Assembly: GCF_021272385.1 (NCBI RefSeq)
Contig: NZ_JAJSDZ010000010.1
Coordinates: 248,001 to 312,000, forward strand
Length of the DNA: 64,000 nucleotides
Source: Vibrio salinus
GTDB taxonomy: Bacteria; Pseudomonadota; Gammaproteobacteria; Enterobacterales; Vibrionaceae
Direction of reading: 5' to 3'
Under the pieces are notes generated by a model. It did not search any database and was not told the DNA's origin. It worked only from the letters and a program-made list of their open reading frames with translations. Shown here piece after piece: positions 18,777 through 28,540 of this stretch. A program made the translations under genes and the position numbers. How positions within the stretch are numbered: the first letter of the stretch is position 1; each line of letters starts with the position of its first letter.

Positions 18777-20258
18777 TTATGCTTTATCCAAACGACCGAC
18801 CAGAGATAATTCAAAGTTTGCACCCATATATTTAAAATGAGGACAAACAGCCAGAGACACTTTATACCAACCCAAATCACCTTCAACGTCAGAAACCTCA
18901 ATATGAGCAGAACGCAAAGGGCGACGGCTACGTACATCAGCCGGTGGGTTTTCCTGATCCGCAACGTAGCGTTTTATCCAGGAATTCAACTCTCGCTCTA
19001 AATCTTTTTTATCTTTCCATGCACCAATCTGCTCTCTCTGAAGAACTTTCAAATAGTGCGCTAAACGGTTGATAATCATCATATAAGGTAATTGAGTTCC
19101 TAACTTATAGTTAGTCTCAGCAACTTTACCTTCTTTTGTGTTAGGGAAGAGCTTCGGTTTCTGAACAGAATTTGCAGAGAAGAAAGCCGCATTATCACTG
19201 CCTTTACGCATGGTAAGAGCAATGAAGCCTTCTTCAGCCAATTCAAATTCTTTACGATCAGTAATCAGAACTTCAGTCGGAATTTTTGTCTGTAATGCAC
19301 CCATTGATTCGTATACATGCACAGGTAAATCTTCAACAGCACCACCACTCTGTGGACCGATAATATTCGGACACCAACGATATTTGGCGAAACTGTCTGT
19401 CATTCGTGAAGCAAATGCAAAAGCAGTATTTCCCCACAAATAATCGTCATGAGAATCAACAACATTTTCTTGATAATTAAATGAGCGAATTGGGTTATCA
19501 CTAGGGTCATAAGGCGTACGAAGTAAAAAACGAGGAGCCGTTAAGCCAAGATAGCGCGCATCTTCAGATTCTCTCAGAGATCGCCATTTTGCATATTTTG
19601 GACTCTCAAAAATTGCACCGACATCCTTAATATTAGGCAACTCTTCAAAAGAGTTAATACCGAAAAAATCCGGACCGACACTGGAAATAAATGGAGCATG
19701 AGACATCGCTCCAAGAGAAGCCATGTACTGAAGCAGCTTCATGTCCTGTGTTGATGGCGAGAACACATAGTTACCCAACATTGCGCCAATCGGTTCACCA
19801 CCAAATTGCCCGTATTCTGCCGAATATACATGTTTATATAAACCAGACTGAGTGGTATCTGAAGAGTATTCAAAGTCTTCCAGTACTTCTTCTTTTGTTG
19901 CATGCAAAATTTCGACTTTATTGTTTTCTTTAAAGTCCGTTTTATCAACAAGCAACTTCAGACCACGCCAGGTTGATTCCAACTGCTGAAAATCATCATT
20001 ATGAAGAATTTCATCCATTTGGGTACTGATCTTTTTATCCAGTTCCACCAGCATTTGATCAACTAACGATTTATTGACTCGTTCAAAATCCTGATCCGAA
20101 TTCAATAAATTCTCAATAAACGCCGCAACACCTTTCTTAGCGATATCGTAAGCTTCTTCGTTAGGTGCAATTCGGGTTTGAGTCATAATTTCTTCAAGCA
20201 ATCCACCGTTGCTTGCCTGAGCACCGGATTGCTCAAGTACAGATTCTGTTGCAGACAT
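18777..20258 (-). CDS. tssC: T6SS sheath large subunit TssC (VipB)
   Basis: 493 aa contractile sheath subunit. Segments ESTWRGLKLLVDKTDFK, YSAEYGQFGGEPIGAMLGNYVF, FANKIPTEVLITDRKEFELAEEGFIALT-like and the C-terminal NPPADVRSRRPLRSAHIEVSDVEGDLGWY are characteristic. It pairs with TssB, encoded 58 bp upstream. Very well conserved family; start at 20258 fits the usual N-terminus. Confidence 0.97.
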   Translation of the reverse strand: MSATESVLEQSGAQASNGGLLEEIMTQTRIAPNEEAYDIAKKGVAAFIENLLNSDQDFERVNKSLVDQMLVELDKKISTQMDEILHNDDFQQLESTWRGLKLLVDKTDFKENNKVEILHATKEEVLEDFEYSSDTTQSGLYKHVYSAEYGQFGGEPIGAMLGNYVFSPSTQDMKLLQYMASLGAMSHAPFISSVGPDFFGINSFEELPNIKDVGAIFESPKYAKWRSLRESEDARYLGLTAPRFLLRTPYDPSDNPIRSFNYQENVVDSHDDYLWGNTAFAFASRMTDSFAKYRWCPNIIGPQSGGAVEDLPVHVYESMGALQTKIPTEVLITDRKEFELAEEGFIALTMRKGSDNAAFFSANSVQKPKLFPNTKEGKVAETNYKLGTQLPYMMIINRLAHYLKVLQREQIGAWKDKKDLERELNSWIKRYVADQENPPADVRSRRPLRSAHIEVSDVEGDLGWYKVSLAVCPHFKYMGANFELSLVGRLDKA

Positions 20259-20316
20259 TGTTTTATCCCCAATAAAATACCGAGAGTATTACGTCGATAT
20301 TTAGTTAAATTCAATC

Positions 20317-20814
20317 CTATTTATCACTACCACTGACAACATCTAACTCAGCTAATAGTTTTTCTCTGGACTCTTCAGAAGTCATTAGGTCTTGTAAACG
20401 TTCCCTGAATGCAGGAATGTTCCCTAAAGGACCTTTTAATGCGACTAATGCTTCCCTTAGTTCAATCAGTTTTTTCAACTCAGGGACCTGATTAGCGACC
20501 GAATCAGGAGTAAAATCTTTTAATGATTTAAAGTTGAGGTTTACCGGAAGTTGTTCACCTTCTTCTTCATTAAGTTTGTTCGAAACAACGGTATTTAACT
20601 CAAGGTTGCTTTCGCGCATTACTGATTCGAAGTTATTCTTATCGACAGAAATTGTTTCTCTTTCTTCAATAGGGGTATCTTCTTCATGACCTTTAAAATC
20701 ACTGATCACCAGCGTTTTAAACGGTAATTCTATTTCTGTCTGAGCGTCACCATTAGCGGGAACATACTTAATATTAATCCGCTCTTTTGGCGCTACACTT
20801 CCACTTTTAGACAT
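20317..20814 (-). CDS. tssB: T6SS sheath small subunit TssB (VipA)
   Basis: 165 aa. Begins MSKSGSVAPKERINIKY, with ELPFKTLVISDFKGHEE and the helical LKSLKDFTPDSVANQVPEL-type block of VipA. It interlocks with TssC to form the contractile sheath, and its N-terminal region is the ClpV recognition area in the VipA family. A 182-bp AT-rich gap separates it from the upstream Sel1-like gene; a separate promoter could sit there, but no clear -10/-35 or -24/-12 pair was identified. Confidence 0.97.
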   Translation of the reverse strand: MSKSGSVAPKERINIKYVPANGDAQTEIELPFKTLVISDFKGHEEDTPIEERETISVDKNNFESVMRESNLELNTVVSNKLNEEEGEQLPVNLNFKSLKDFTPDSVANQVPELKKLIELREALVALKGPLGNIPAFRERLQDLMTSEESREKLLAELDVVSGSDK

Positions 20815-20996
20815 AAAATAAGTCTCCGGTTCCTATACCAAATAATATTGTTAATGAAAATGAATTTATTAATTCAAGAGCGATGATAACAATTAAGTCT
20901 TTAATAATTCGTCTTGTTTTTAAAACATCATTAATAAAAACAATAGAAAAATATTATTGTTAACATTGCGTCAGATCTAAGATAATTTAACGTTAA

Positions 20997-22043
20997 TTAT
21001 ATATCCCAAAGAGTGTCGTAATTATAAAAAACCACTTTATCTTTATATTTGTTTACTAACAATTTTGCTTTGCTTTTTTGTTCCTTTGTCATCTTTTCTG
21101 ACACATCGGAATACAAATCTTCAACCATGCCATATAAATATGAAAAATGATTTTTACCTGCATTATCTATATACATAGATAAATAAGCATTTGCCTTAAT
21201 TAAATCAGGTTTTACAAATTTGTAACTTGAAACTAATCCAGCATATATCTTAGCCAGAGAAGCTAATGACATGAGGTCTCCATGTTGCAGAGCTATCTCT
21301 TTCCATTCTAACGATGTCTTAAAGTCATTTTTATTTTCATAATAATCAACACAGGCTCGAATAGCAGGAATAAATCCTTCCTTTGCTATTTTTTCTACAT
21401 TTTTGATAGCCAGGGAATTAATAACTGGATTATTTTGATCATTATATGACTTGATTGATGCATTCAGAATGGCTGAAGGATAATCATACTCCTGAGCTTT
21501 TTTTAAATAATAACTCGCCTTAGAATCATTTAAGTCTTTATAATACAAATATAAATCATAGCTGGCCTTTCCTGGTTTTTTAGCCGCTAGTTCAATCGAA
21601 CCATCATGATATAAATTCCTATATTTCAAACGGGTAGCGTTCCTGAACCAGGTCCCATTTTTATAGAGAAAATACGATGCATTAAGCTGTCCACCATTGG
21701 CTGATTTAATCAGATATTTCTTTGCCAGATCAGAAACATTGGAACCTGCACTGTCAGATAAAACATCCATGGCATATAAATAAGCAGCATCAGCATTACC
21801 TTTATCAGCTGAATATTTCAGATAAGGCCGAGCCAGCGAATCTTTAAATTGGGCCCTCATCAACTTGCCAGCTTCATAAGCCTGAAGCGCAGTATAAGAA
21901 CCTAAGTCATACTTTCCTTTTGCTGTATCAGATACATCTGTGGAAGACTTTGCCAAAGCTCCTACAGATGTAAAAGAAAGAAATACGACAAAACCAGCAA
22001 TAAACTTAGATTGGCGAAAACTTAAATTATCCAATATTGACAC
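20997..22043 (-). CDS. Sel1-like repeat protein of the T6SS cluster
   Basis: About 348 aa with an N-terminal signal-like segment (KFIAGFVVFLSFTSVGALA) followed by Sel1/TPR-like helical pairs, for example RPYLKYSADKGNADAAYLYAM and KYLIKSANGGQLNASYFLYK, continuing in degenerate form to the C-terminus. A GTG at 22052 could also start the frame, but the GTG at 22043 has AGGTGG 5 nt upstream. The start overlaps the PAAR gene by 17 nt, so the two are probably translationally coupled. It sits where V. cholerae has an uncharacterised gene between PAAR and tssB. A chaperone, adaptor or envelope role is conceivable; the function is unknown. Confidence 0.75.
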   Translation of the reverse strand: MSILDNLSFRQSKFIAGFVVFLSFTSVGALAKSSTDVSDTAKGKYDLGSYTALQAYEAGKLMRAQFKDSLARPYLKYSADKGNADAAYLYAMDVLSDSAGSNVSDLAKKYLIKSANGGQLNASYFLYKNGTWFRNATRLKYRNLYHDGSIELAAKKPGKASYDLYLYYKDLNDSKASYYLKKAQEYDYPSAILNASIKSYNDQNNPVINSLAIKNVEKIAKEGFIPAIRACVDYYENKNDFKTSLEWKEIALQHGDLMSLASLAKIYAGLVSSYKFVKPDLIKANAYLSMYIDNAGKNHFSYLYGMVEDLYSDVSEKMTKEQKSKAKLLVNKYKDKVVFYNYDTLWDI

Positions 22044-22311
22044 TACTACCACCTACTAACACGCCACCACAGGTTACTGGATCTCCGACTCTTGCTGCGG
22101 GTTTCCCTTCTATCATTACCGTTGAAGAACCAGCAGCAATAAACCTAGGATGAGGAGGGTTATGAGGTTTTGCATGAATAACAAGCGGATCACCTAACCT
22201 TGCTGCCGGAATACCATCATAGGTAACTGTTCCCGCACCTGAAATTACAGGTGTAGGAGGAAAACCATCATGGTTTGTCCCAATATGTCCAACTACTATA
22301 CCGTTTCCCAT
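22027..22311 (-). CDS. PAAR-domain T6SS spike-tip protein
   Basis: 94 aa, a stand-alone PAAR protein that caps the VgrG trimer and sharpens the spike. Almost the whole protein is the PAAR repeat: GHIGTNHDGFPPTPVISGAGTVTYDGIPAARLGDPL, then HPRFIAAGSSTVMIEGKPAARVGDPVTCGG. The His and Cys residues that coordinate the tip metal are present (HDG, HP, TCGG). No effector extension. First gene of the cluster, and the likely start of the main transcript. Confidence 0.93.
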   Translation of the reverse strand: MGNGIVVGHIGTNHDGFPPTPVISGAGTVTYDGIPAARLGDPLVIHAKPHNPPHPRFIAAGSSTVMIEGKPAARVGDPVTCGGVLVGGSSVNIG

Positions 22312-22435
22312 AAAAACACTCTGACGTTTAACTTGATAATTTATTTAACTCAATTTTATCTATTTTTTTGTATTAAAAATAAGAAACAATATGTGTTCTT
22401 AATTTCAAAATTCTTGTTTTTAAGCCTAATTTAAA

Positions 22436-22450
22436 GCAAGAAATTGCCCA
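22436..22450 (-). promoter_or_regulatory. Putative sigma-54 (-24/-12) promoter of the T6SS cluster
   Basis: Read on the minus strand the element is TGG, ten bases, GC, within CTGGGCAATTTCTTGCT. The GG (22449-22448) and GC (22437-22436) are exactly 10 bases apart and TTGCT is a full -12 match, but the bases after the -24 GG differ from the GGCACG consensus. It would start transcription near 22424, giving about a 110-nt leader before PAAR. The cluster encodes its own sigma-54 activator VasH, which supports but does not prove the call. Confidence 0.45.
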
Positions 22451-22452
22451 GC

Positions 22453-22468
22453 GAGCAAAAGTTTGCTC
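22453..22468. promoter_or_regulatory. Perfect palindrome upstream of the T6SS cluster
   Basis: GAGCAAA-AG-TTTGCTC, a 7+7 bp perfect inverted repeat, immediately upstream of the sigma-54-like element, with a degenerate third arm (ACGAGCGAAA) adjoining at 22470-22479. It has the form of a dimer operator. Candidates are the VasH Fis-type domain or another T6SS regulator. bEBP sites usually lie further upstream, so repression is also possible. Confidence 0.4.
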
Positions 22469-22479
22469 AACGAGCGAAA

Positions 22480-22978
22480 TATTACTAAATTTTAAAAATA
22501 AATCCAGAAAGTTCTTTTAATGATTAATCTATCGATATTAAAAAATAAAGTTTAGGCAAAAATCACATAGTATTATTTGAAAATGACTTAAAAATGAGAA
22601 CTTTACAAAGATTTGACATTTATATGCGTAAATCTGTTTTTTTTTATTTGTTTTTTGGTATATTGATCAGTTTTTTTATGAAATAAGCTCGGTCTATAGT
22701 GATTTTAACCACTCTGAAGGCATTATTAATTTTTGCTAAGGTAAGATTCTCAAAAATAAAACAGAATTGATAGAAAAGTATATAAAAACAATAAGTTTTC
22801 GATTCAAATAAAGAAAAAACAAAAAAATCAATCAATATTAATCCCAGAAAGTATAATCAAAAAATATCATTATCCATATTAATTTGAAACGAAGTCACAA
22901 TATTTATATTTAATAAACAATTCATCTTTTTTATGATTAATTTTTGATATTCTGACAAAAAATTTACAATAATATGAC
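22480..22978. other. AT-rich intergenic region, no gene recognised
   Basis: Roughly 500 bp between the T6SS operon and the MarR gene, very AT-rich with long A and T tracts. A 63-codon frame on the minus strand (22644-22835) is poor in complexity and has no convincing ribosome site, so it is not called. The tracts would suit H-NS-type silencing or further regulator sites; nothing specific is supported. Confidence 0.5.
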
Positions 22979-23395
22979 TTAAAAATTATTATTTACTTTA
23001 TTCAAAATTTGAATTAATAATTCTTCTTCTTTCTGATCGACACCTTTAAGAAGTTCCTCTGTAAAAGTCAGATGTAAATGATTATGATGTTCAAATACGG
23101 CTTTGCCTTTATCGGTAAGATCAACAAGAATTGTACGCCGGTCTTCCTGAGAATAAATTCTCTCGATTAATGATGCTTTAACCAATTTATCAACCTGAAC
23201 AGTCAAAGTTCCTGTTGTTATTCCCAAACGTACAGCTAAATCTTTCATCTTCATTGCACCACATGAACCAAGAACTTCCAGGGTATGAATCTGAGCCAGT
23301 GAATAATTGCTCTCACGCACGACTGATTGCTCCCACGAAGCAAACTTGTCATAAAACTCAGTAAACAAATTATTTAACTGTACTATTGATGTCAT
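22979..23395 (-). CDS. MarR-family transcriptional regulator
   Basis: 138 aa winged-helix protein. The DNA-binding core is SLAQIHTLEVLGSCGAMKMKDLAVRLGITTGTLTVQVDKLVKASLIERIYSQEDRRT-like (about 30-90), with the wing signature EDRRTILVDLTDKG. Starts 1 nt after the dmeF stop with AGAGGA 5 nt upstream, so it is co-transcribed with the efflux gene and presumably senses its substrate. Three palindromic sites in the dmeF promoter (24306-24353) are the natural autoregulatory target. Ligand unknown. Confidence 0.93.
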   Translation of the reverse strand: MTSIVQLNNLFTEFYDKFASWEQSVVRESNYSLAQIHTLEVLGSCGAMKMKDLAVRLGITTGTLTVQVDKLVKASLIERIYSQEDRRTILVDLTDKGKAVFEHHNHLHLTFTEELLKGVDQKEEELLIQILNKVNNNF

Positions 23396-23396
23396 A

Positions 23397-24290
23397 CTAT
23401 CCTCTTGAGTTCACTTCCAGTGTTAAATGATTAAGGGTATCAAAATGAGACAATGCCTGCCTGAAATATTTAGCGTCCTGGCATGTCTCTGCCTGAATAC
23501 GTAGTGATGCGGCATAATGCTTCGCACTGATTCGCCAAATATGAATGTCTCTGATCATTCCTCCCGCATCTTCTATTGCTTTTTTAACAGACTGTTCGTA
23601 TCCCTGCTCGATCTGTTTATCCAGTAAAACCGGTGACGTTTGTTTCACTAATCCAATTACCCACCAGCTAATAACAAAAGCCCCAACGATACCCATCATG
23701 GGATCAAGCCAGTACCAGCCAAACATTTTACCAACCAGCAACGCGATGATAGCCAACACGGAGGTAATCGCATCTGCCAATACATGAAAATAAGCCGCTC
23801 TGAGATTATGGTCATGGTCATGGTCATGGTCATGGTCATGGTCATGGTCATGGTCATGGTCATGTAAGATAAGCATACTAATCACATTGACGGTTAACCC
23901 AATAACAGCAACAAAAATAGACTCATTAAATTGAATGGATTGAGGATGAAAGAACCGCTCAACAGACTCAACACACATCATAAGAGCAACAGCTCCCAAA
24001 GCAACAGCACTGGTATACCCGCCTAATACGCTCACTTTACCAGTGCCATAGCTAAACTCCCGGTTTAGCTGATTTTTTTTAGCAAAATGATAAGCGTATA
24101 AAGTAATACCAAAAGCTGCGGCATGAGTTCCCATATGCCAGCCATCCGCAAGAAGAGCCATTGACCCAAAAAGATAGCCAGAAAGAATTTCTACAATCAT
24201 CATTATCAACGTCAGACAGAGAACAAATTTTGTTCTCTGTTCATTCTTTACATCAAACATTGAAAACTGTGTTTTATCGGTGCAATTCAT
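23397..24290 (-). CDS. dmeF: DmeF-type cation diffusion facilitator
   Basis: 297 aa CDF metal/proton antiporter. The block ALLADGWHMGTHAAAFGITLYAYHFAK followed by FSYGTGKVSVLGGYTSA and the VESVERFFHPQSI motif is the DmeF subgroup (Co2+/Ni2+ efflux in Cupriavidus and Agrobacterium) rather than FieF/ZitB. Six predicted helices; metal-site residues are in GWHMGTH and in FHVLADAITS. Between helices 4 and 5 is a 19-residue alternating His-Asp run, likely a metal-binding loop. The C-terminal domain (about 210-297) has DIHIWRISAKHYAASLRI. DmeF genes are usually paired with a DmeR (RcnR/CsoR family) repressor; here the partner is MarR-type. Substrate is inferred. Confidence 0.88.
   Translation of the reverse strand: MNCTDKTQFSMFDVKNEQRTKFVLCLTLIMMIVEILSGYLFGSMALLADGWHMGTHAAAFGITLYAYHFAKKNQLNREFSYGTGKVSVLGGYTSAVALGAVALMMCVESVERFFHPQSIQFNESIFVAVIGLTVNVISMLILHDHDHDHDHDHDHDHDHDHNLRAAYFHVLADAITSVLAIIALLVGKMFGWYWLDPMMGIVGAFVISWWVIGLVKQTSPVLLDKQIEQGYEQSVKKAIEDAGGMIRDIHIWRISAKHYAASLRIQAETCQDAKYFRQALSHFDTLNHLTLEVNSRG
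23808..23864 (-). repeat. Hexanucleotide tandem repeat encoding (His-Asp)9-His
   Basis: Nine and a half uninterrupted copies of a 6-bp unit (CATGAC on the coding strand) inside dmeF, giving ten His and nine Asp codons with no synonymous variation. Such exact repetition suggests recent expansion by slippage. Because the unit is two codons, length change keeps frame and only alters the metal-binding loop length. Confidence 0.95.
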
Positions 24291-24303
24291 ATTTCATTAC
24301 CAT

Positions 24304-24353
24304 CATTTGATTATCAATTTATATTATTGATCAAATAATTTGATTATCAAATT
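24304..24353 (-). promoter_or_regulatory. dmeF promoter with MarR-type palindromic operators
   Basis: Three related palindromic sites: TTTGATTATCAA at 24306-24317, ATTGATCAAAT at 24327-24337 and the 17-bp perfect palindrome AATTTGATTATCAAATT at 24337-24353. The two identical 12-mers are 33 bp apart (about three helical turns). On the minus strand a good promoter is embedded: -35 TTGATA (24350-24345), 18-bp spacer, -10 TAATAT (24326-24321). The operator therefore overlaps both hexamers, ideal for repression by the MarR protein of the operon. Confidence 0.7.
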
Positions 24354-24819
24354 ATTTTTTCAAAAAATCATCATGAGATAAAAGACATTAAATAACAAAT
24401 AGTTAATCAAAACAGTCTCTGTTTTCTTCGAAATAATCGTTTTGCTCTGATCGCTAAGATATCCGTACAAACTTTTTCCCACTTCTTTCTATTCGAATAC
24501 GTTCTATGCTTATGAAAAAATAATAGATAACATCATCAATAATGTAACAAATGTCTATTGACCTTTTTGTTGCAATTTTATTCAATCAGAAGGGCTAATA
24601 GGAAAACTAGTACAACACACCACTAATGTTATACAAAGAACAACATATGTAATACTTGACTATACTCTTGTTAGTTTACTTAACATAAAACCCACACAGA
24701 CACACTTATATAGTCTGAATAGACTGTTACAACAACATAATCGGCATGGTCGAATGACCAAGGAAATAAGCAGCGATTAAGAATATCTACCACTTGTTGA
24801 ACTAAAAAAGAGAATCTTT
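24354..24819. promoter_or_regulatory. Upstream region of the FIST chemoreceptor gene
   Basis: About 465 bp without a convincing ORF. A possible -35 TTGACT at 24657-24662 precedes an AT-rich stretch, but the best -10 is poorly spaced, so the promoter is not fixed. No strong hairpin or repeat was found in this stretch. Confidence 0.3.
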
Positions 24820-26847
24820 ATGTTTAATTTATCCTGGCGTAAAAATGACAAAGAAAACGTAATATCAACTAATCCGGGATTGGATTCATATGCGAAGGTA
24901 AAAGCCATTAGCAGTTCACAAATTTCAGCTGAAAATTTACTCAACCTGAACTTTCAATTAGGCTCAACAACCCTTGTGCTTGCGTTTGTATCACCCCACC
25001 TTCCATTTGACTCCATCTCAACAAAATTAAAAAAGGCAATGCCATTTGCAAAACACGTAATTTGCCTGATGAGTGCAGGAGAGTTAGGAGGTAAAAACTC
25101 AGATGGTTTATACCACGAAACCAGTAACAGCTGGGATAATATTGTTCTGCAAAGTTTCAGCAGCAATGTATTCAGCGAAGTGCATGTTACGTCCGTTCCT
25201 CTCTATTGCGAAGATATAAAAAAAGGGTTCCCACAGCTCTCGAATAAAGAAAGAATCGAGAAAATTGAAAGAGATATAAAATCCGTTGTTCCCCCTTTCC
25301 CGATTAACTATCCCGATACACTTGGCATGGTTTTCTTCGATGGCTTATCAGGATCAGAAAACTTTTTTGTTCAGGCTCTGTACAAATCCGGATTATTTCC
25401 TTGTTATTTCATTGGTGGTTCTGCTGGAGGAAAACTGGATTTCAAACAGGCAGATGTCAGCATTGACGGCAATGTAATAAAGAACAAAGCCTGTATGATT
25501 TTTACCAAACTCAGTGAAGATGTTCGGTACGGCATACTCAAAAGCCACAACTACGAACCAACCTCAACTGTTTTCACAATTTCAGAATGTAATGCCGTTA
25601 CAAGAACCATTTCTTCTTTTCTTGACGAATCCAGTCTGGAGTTAGTCACACCGGTTGACGCATTATGCCAACATTTCCAGTGCTCATCAGATGAACTGGA
25701 AGATGCGCTTAACGGACATACTTTTGGCGTAAAAATTGGTGAAGAAATCTTTATTCGCTCCATTTCAGAAATCAATACCGAAAACGGCAATATCAGTTTT
25801 TTCTGCGATTTTGCTTTTGGTGATCAACTCATTCTGATGAAATCCGTGGATTTCAGTCAATCTCTGCAAAAAGACTACGAGAAATTCAAAAAAGGGAAAT
25901 CCGCATCTCCAGTTGCAATGATTGCAAATGACTGTATTCTTCGCCGCCTTAAAAACGCTCAGGCCATCAAAAATATTCATCATTTTGATCCGATTCCAGC
26001 CACTGGTGGTTTCAGTACATTTGGTGAATTCTTAGGCGTCCACCAAAATGAAACCCTAACGGCCTTATGCTTATACAAAATAAATAAAGATGAAACATTT
26101 ATTGACGATTATGCCGATAACTTTCCTCTTCACTACAGTAACTTCCGCTCTTATTTTACGGAGTCGCAACTAAACAGTTACCGAAAAATGGTAACGCTTC
26201 AGAAGAGAACCATTGACGATCTGTCACAATACCGGACTCTGTTGACAACTATCCTGGAAAGTTTTACAGATGTTGCCCACTATGCAGAAGACAGTTCTGG
26301 TATTTTAAATAACATCCAATCTCTGTTTTCTACATTATCGTCTGAGGTAAAAAATCAAGCTAGTCATAGTCAGGAACTGCAAAGTTATGCAGATAAGTTA
26401 AAGCTAAATTCGGATAAAATTCAGGATATCCTGAACGTTATCAATGGCATTGCAGAAAGAACAAATTTGTTAGCCCTCAATGCAGCCATCGAAGCCGCCC
26501 GGGCCGGAGAGCAAGGCCGAGGTTTTGCTGTTGTTGCCGATGAAGTCAGAAACTTATCTCTTAATACACAGGAAAGTCTGAGCACAACAGGAGAAACGGT
26601 TGATAATGTCTATAGCTCAATCGATTCAATAAAAGAAGTGATTGAAACCACAATCGAGTTAATGTCTAAAGTTGATCAGTCATCTCAGGATGTGACTAAC
26701 GGCATGGATCAAATGCTTTCCTTATCGGAGCATGCATCTGACCGGATTCAGTCCAGCATTCATGATATCCATCAGGTCGAAACTCAGATGCAACAAATAG
26801 ATAAAAATCTCGACGTCATTATGCGTCTTACCAACCAACAACTTTAA
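24820..26847 (+). CDS. Soluble FIST-domain methyl-accepting chemotaxis protein
   Basis: 675 aa without a membrane segment or signal peptide. The first 430 residues form FIST_N (with [12 protein letters not shown] near 85, [29 protein letters not shown]) and FIST_C ([22 protein letters not shown]). FIST domains are sensory modules proposed to bind small ligands such as amino acids. A coiled coil leads to the MCP signalling hairpin with its tip [38 protein letters not shown] near residues 545-578. There is no C-terminal CheR/CheB tethering pentapeptide. It should signal from the cytoplasm to CheA/CheW encoded elsewhere. AAGAGAATC precedes the ATG. Ligand unknown. Confidence 0.9.
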   Translation: MFNLSWRKNDKENVISTNPGLDSYAKVKAISSSQISAENLLNLNFQLGSTTLVLAFVSPHLPFDSISTKLKKAMPFAKHVICLMSAGELGGKNSDGLYHETSNSWDNIVLQSFSSNVFSEVHVTSVPLYCEDIKKGFPQLSNKERIEKIERDIKSVVPPFPINYPDTLGMVFFDGLSGSENFFVQALYKSGLFPCYFIGGSAGGKLDFKQADVSIDGNVIKNKACMIFTKLSEDVRYGILKSHNYEPTSTVFTISECNAVTRTISSFLDESSLELVTPVDALCQHFQCSSDELEDALNGHTFGVKIGEEIFIRSISEINTENGNISFFCDFAFGDQLILMKSVDFSQSLQKDYEKFKKGKSASPVAMIANDCILRRLKNAQAIKNIHHFDPIPATGGFSTFGEFLGVHQNETLTALCLYKINKDETFIDDYADNFPLHYSNFRSYFTESQLNSYRKMVTLQKRTIDDLSQYRTLLTTILESFTDVAHYAEDSSGILNNIQSLFSTLSSEVKNQASHSQELQSYADKLKLNSDKIQDILNVINGIAERTNLLALNAAIEAARAGEQGRGFAVVADEVRNLSLNTQESLSTTGETVDNVYSSIDSIKEVIETTIELMSKVDQSSQDVTNGMDQMLSLSEHASDRIQSSIHDIHQVETQMQQIDKNLDVIMRLTNQQL

Positions 26848-26873
26848 TTTACTATTCATTTAAGGTCACAATG

Positions 26874-26898
26874 AGCTCTGGTAAAACAGGGCTTTATT
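26874..26898 (+). terminator. Rho-independent terminator of the FIST receptor gene
   Basis: Stem AGCTCTG/CAGGGCT (one G-U) with a 6-nt loop, followed by TTATTTTATT, 26 bp after the stop codon. Confidence 0.6.
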
Positions 26899-26953
26899 TT
26901 ATTCTCAAACCATCAGAGTCATCAGCTATACAACAGATTAGAAAACATAGAAA

Positions 26954-26990
26954 TGAAACCGGTTCATATTTTTAGAAACAACGATATACT
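26954..26990 (+). promoter_or_regulatory. bglA promoter region with LacI-type operator
   Basis: TGAAACCGGTTCA at 26954-26966 is one base short of the symmetric TGAAACCGGTTTCA box known for AscG, a LacI-family regulator of beta-glucoside genes in E. coli. A -10-like TATACT at 26985-26990 with 17 bp spacing puts a weak -35 over the operator's right half. AAAGGAA precedes the bglA ATG. No LacI-family gene is present in the window. Confidence 0.4.
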
Positions 26991-27008
26991 ACGCTGATAA
27001 AACGATGA

Positions 27009-28457
<1,449 letters not shown>

Positions 28458-28497
28458 ACAAATACGTAATACTTTATTGTAACAAATTCTGACAACA

Positions 28498-28531
28498 TTT
28501 GTATTGTGGAGGGAAACCTCCACAATACAAA
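28498..28531 (+). terminator. Strong hairpin terminator after bglA
   Basis: A perfect 15-bp stem (arms 28498-28512 and 28517-28531) with a GAAA tetraloop, followed by AATTTTC. The stem is unusually long; the following T-run is short. Confidence 0.75.
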
Positions 28532-28540
28532 AATTTTCAT

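Noticed and set aside
21225..21240. Possible parS2-like TTTACAAATTTGTAA
   Set aside because: Spacing and bases do not fit TTTACA-N-TGTAAA, and it lies in a coding region.
22644..22835. 63-codon minus-strand ORF in the AT-rich gap
   Set aside because: Low complexity, no ribosome site, lies in regulatory AT-rich sequence.
23808..23864. CRISPR or VNTR array outside coding sequence
   Set aside because: The 6-bp units are in frame inside dmeF and lack spacers; it is a codon-pair microsatellite.
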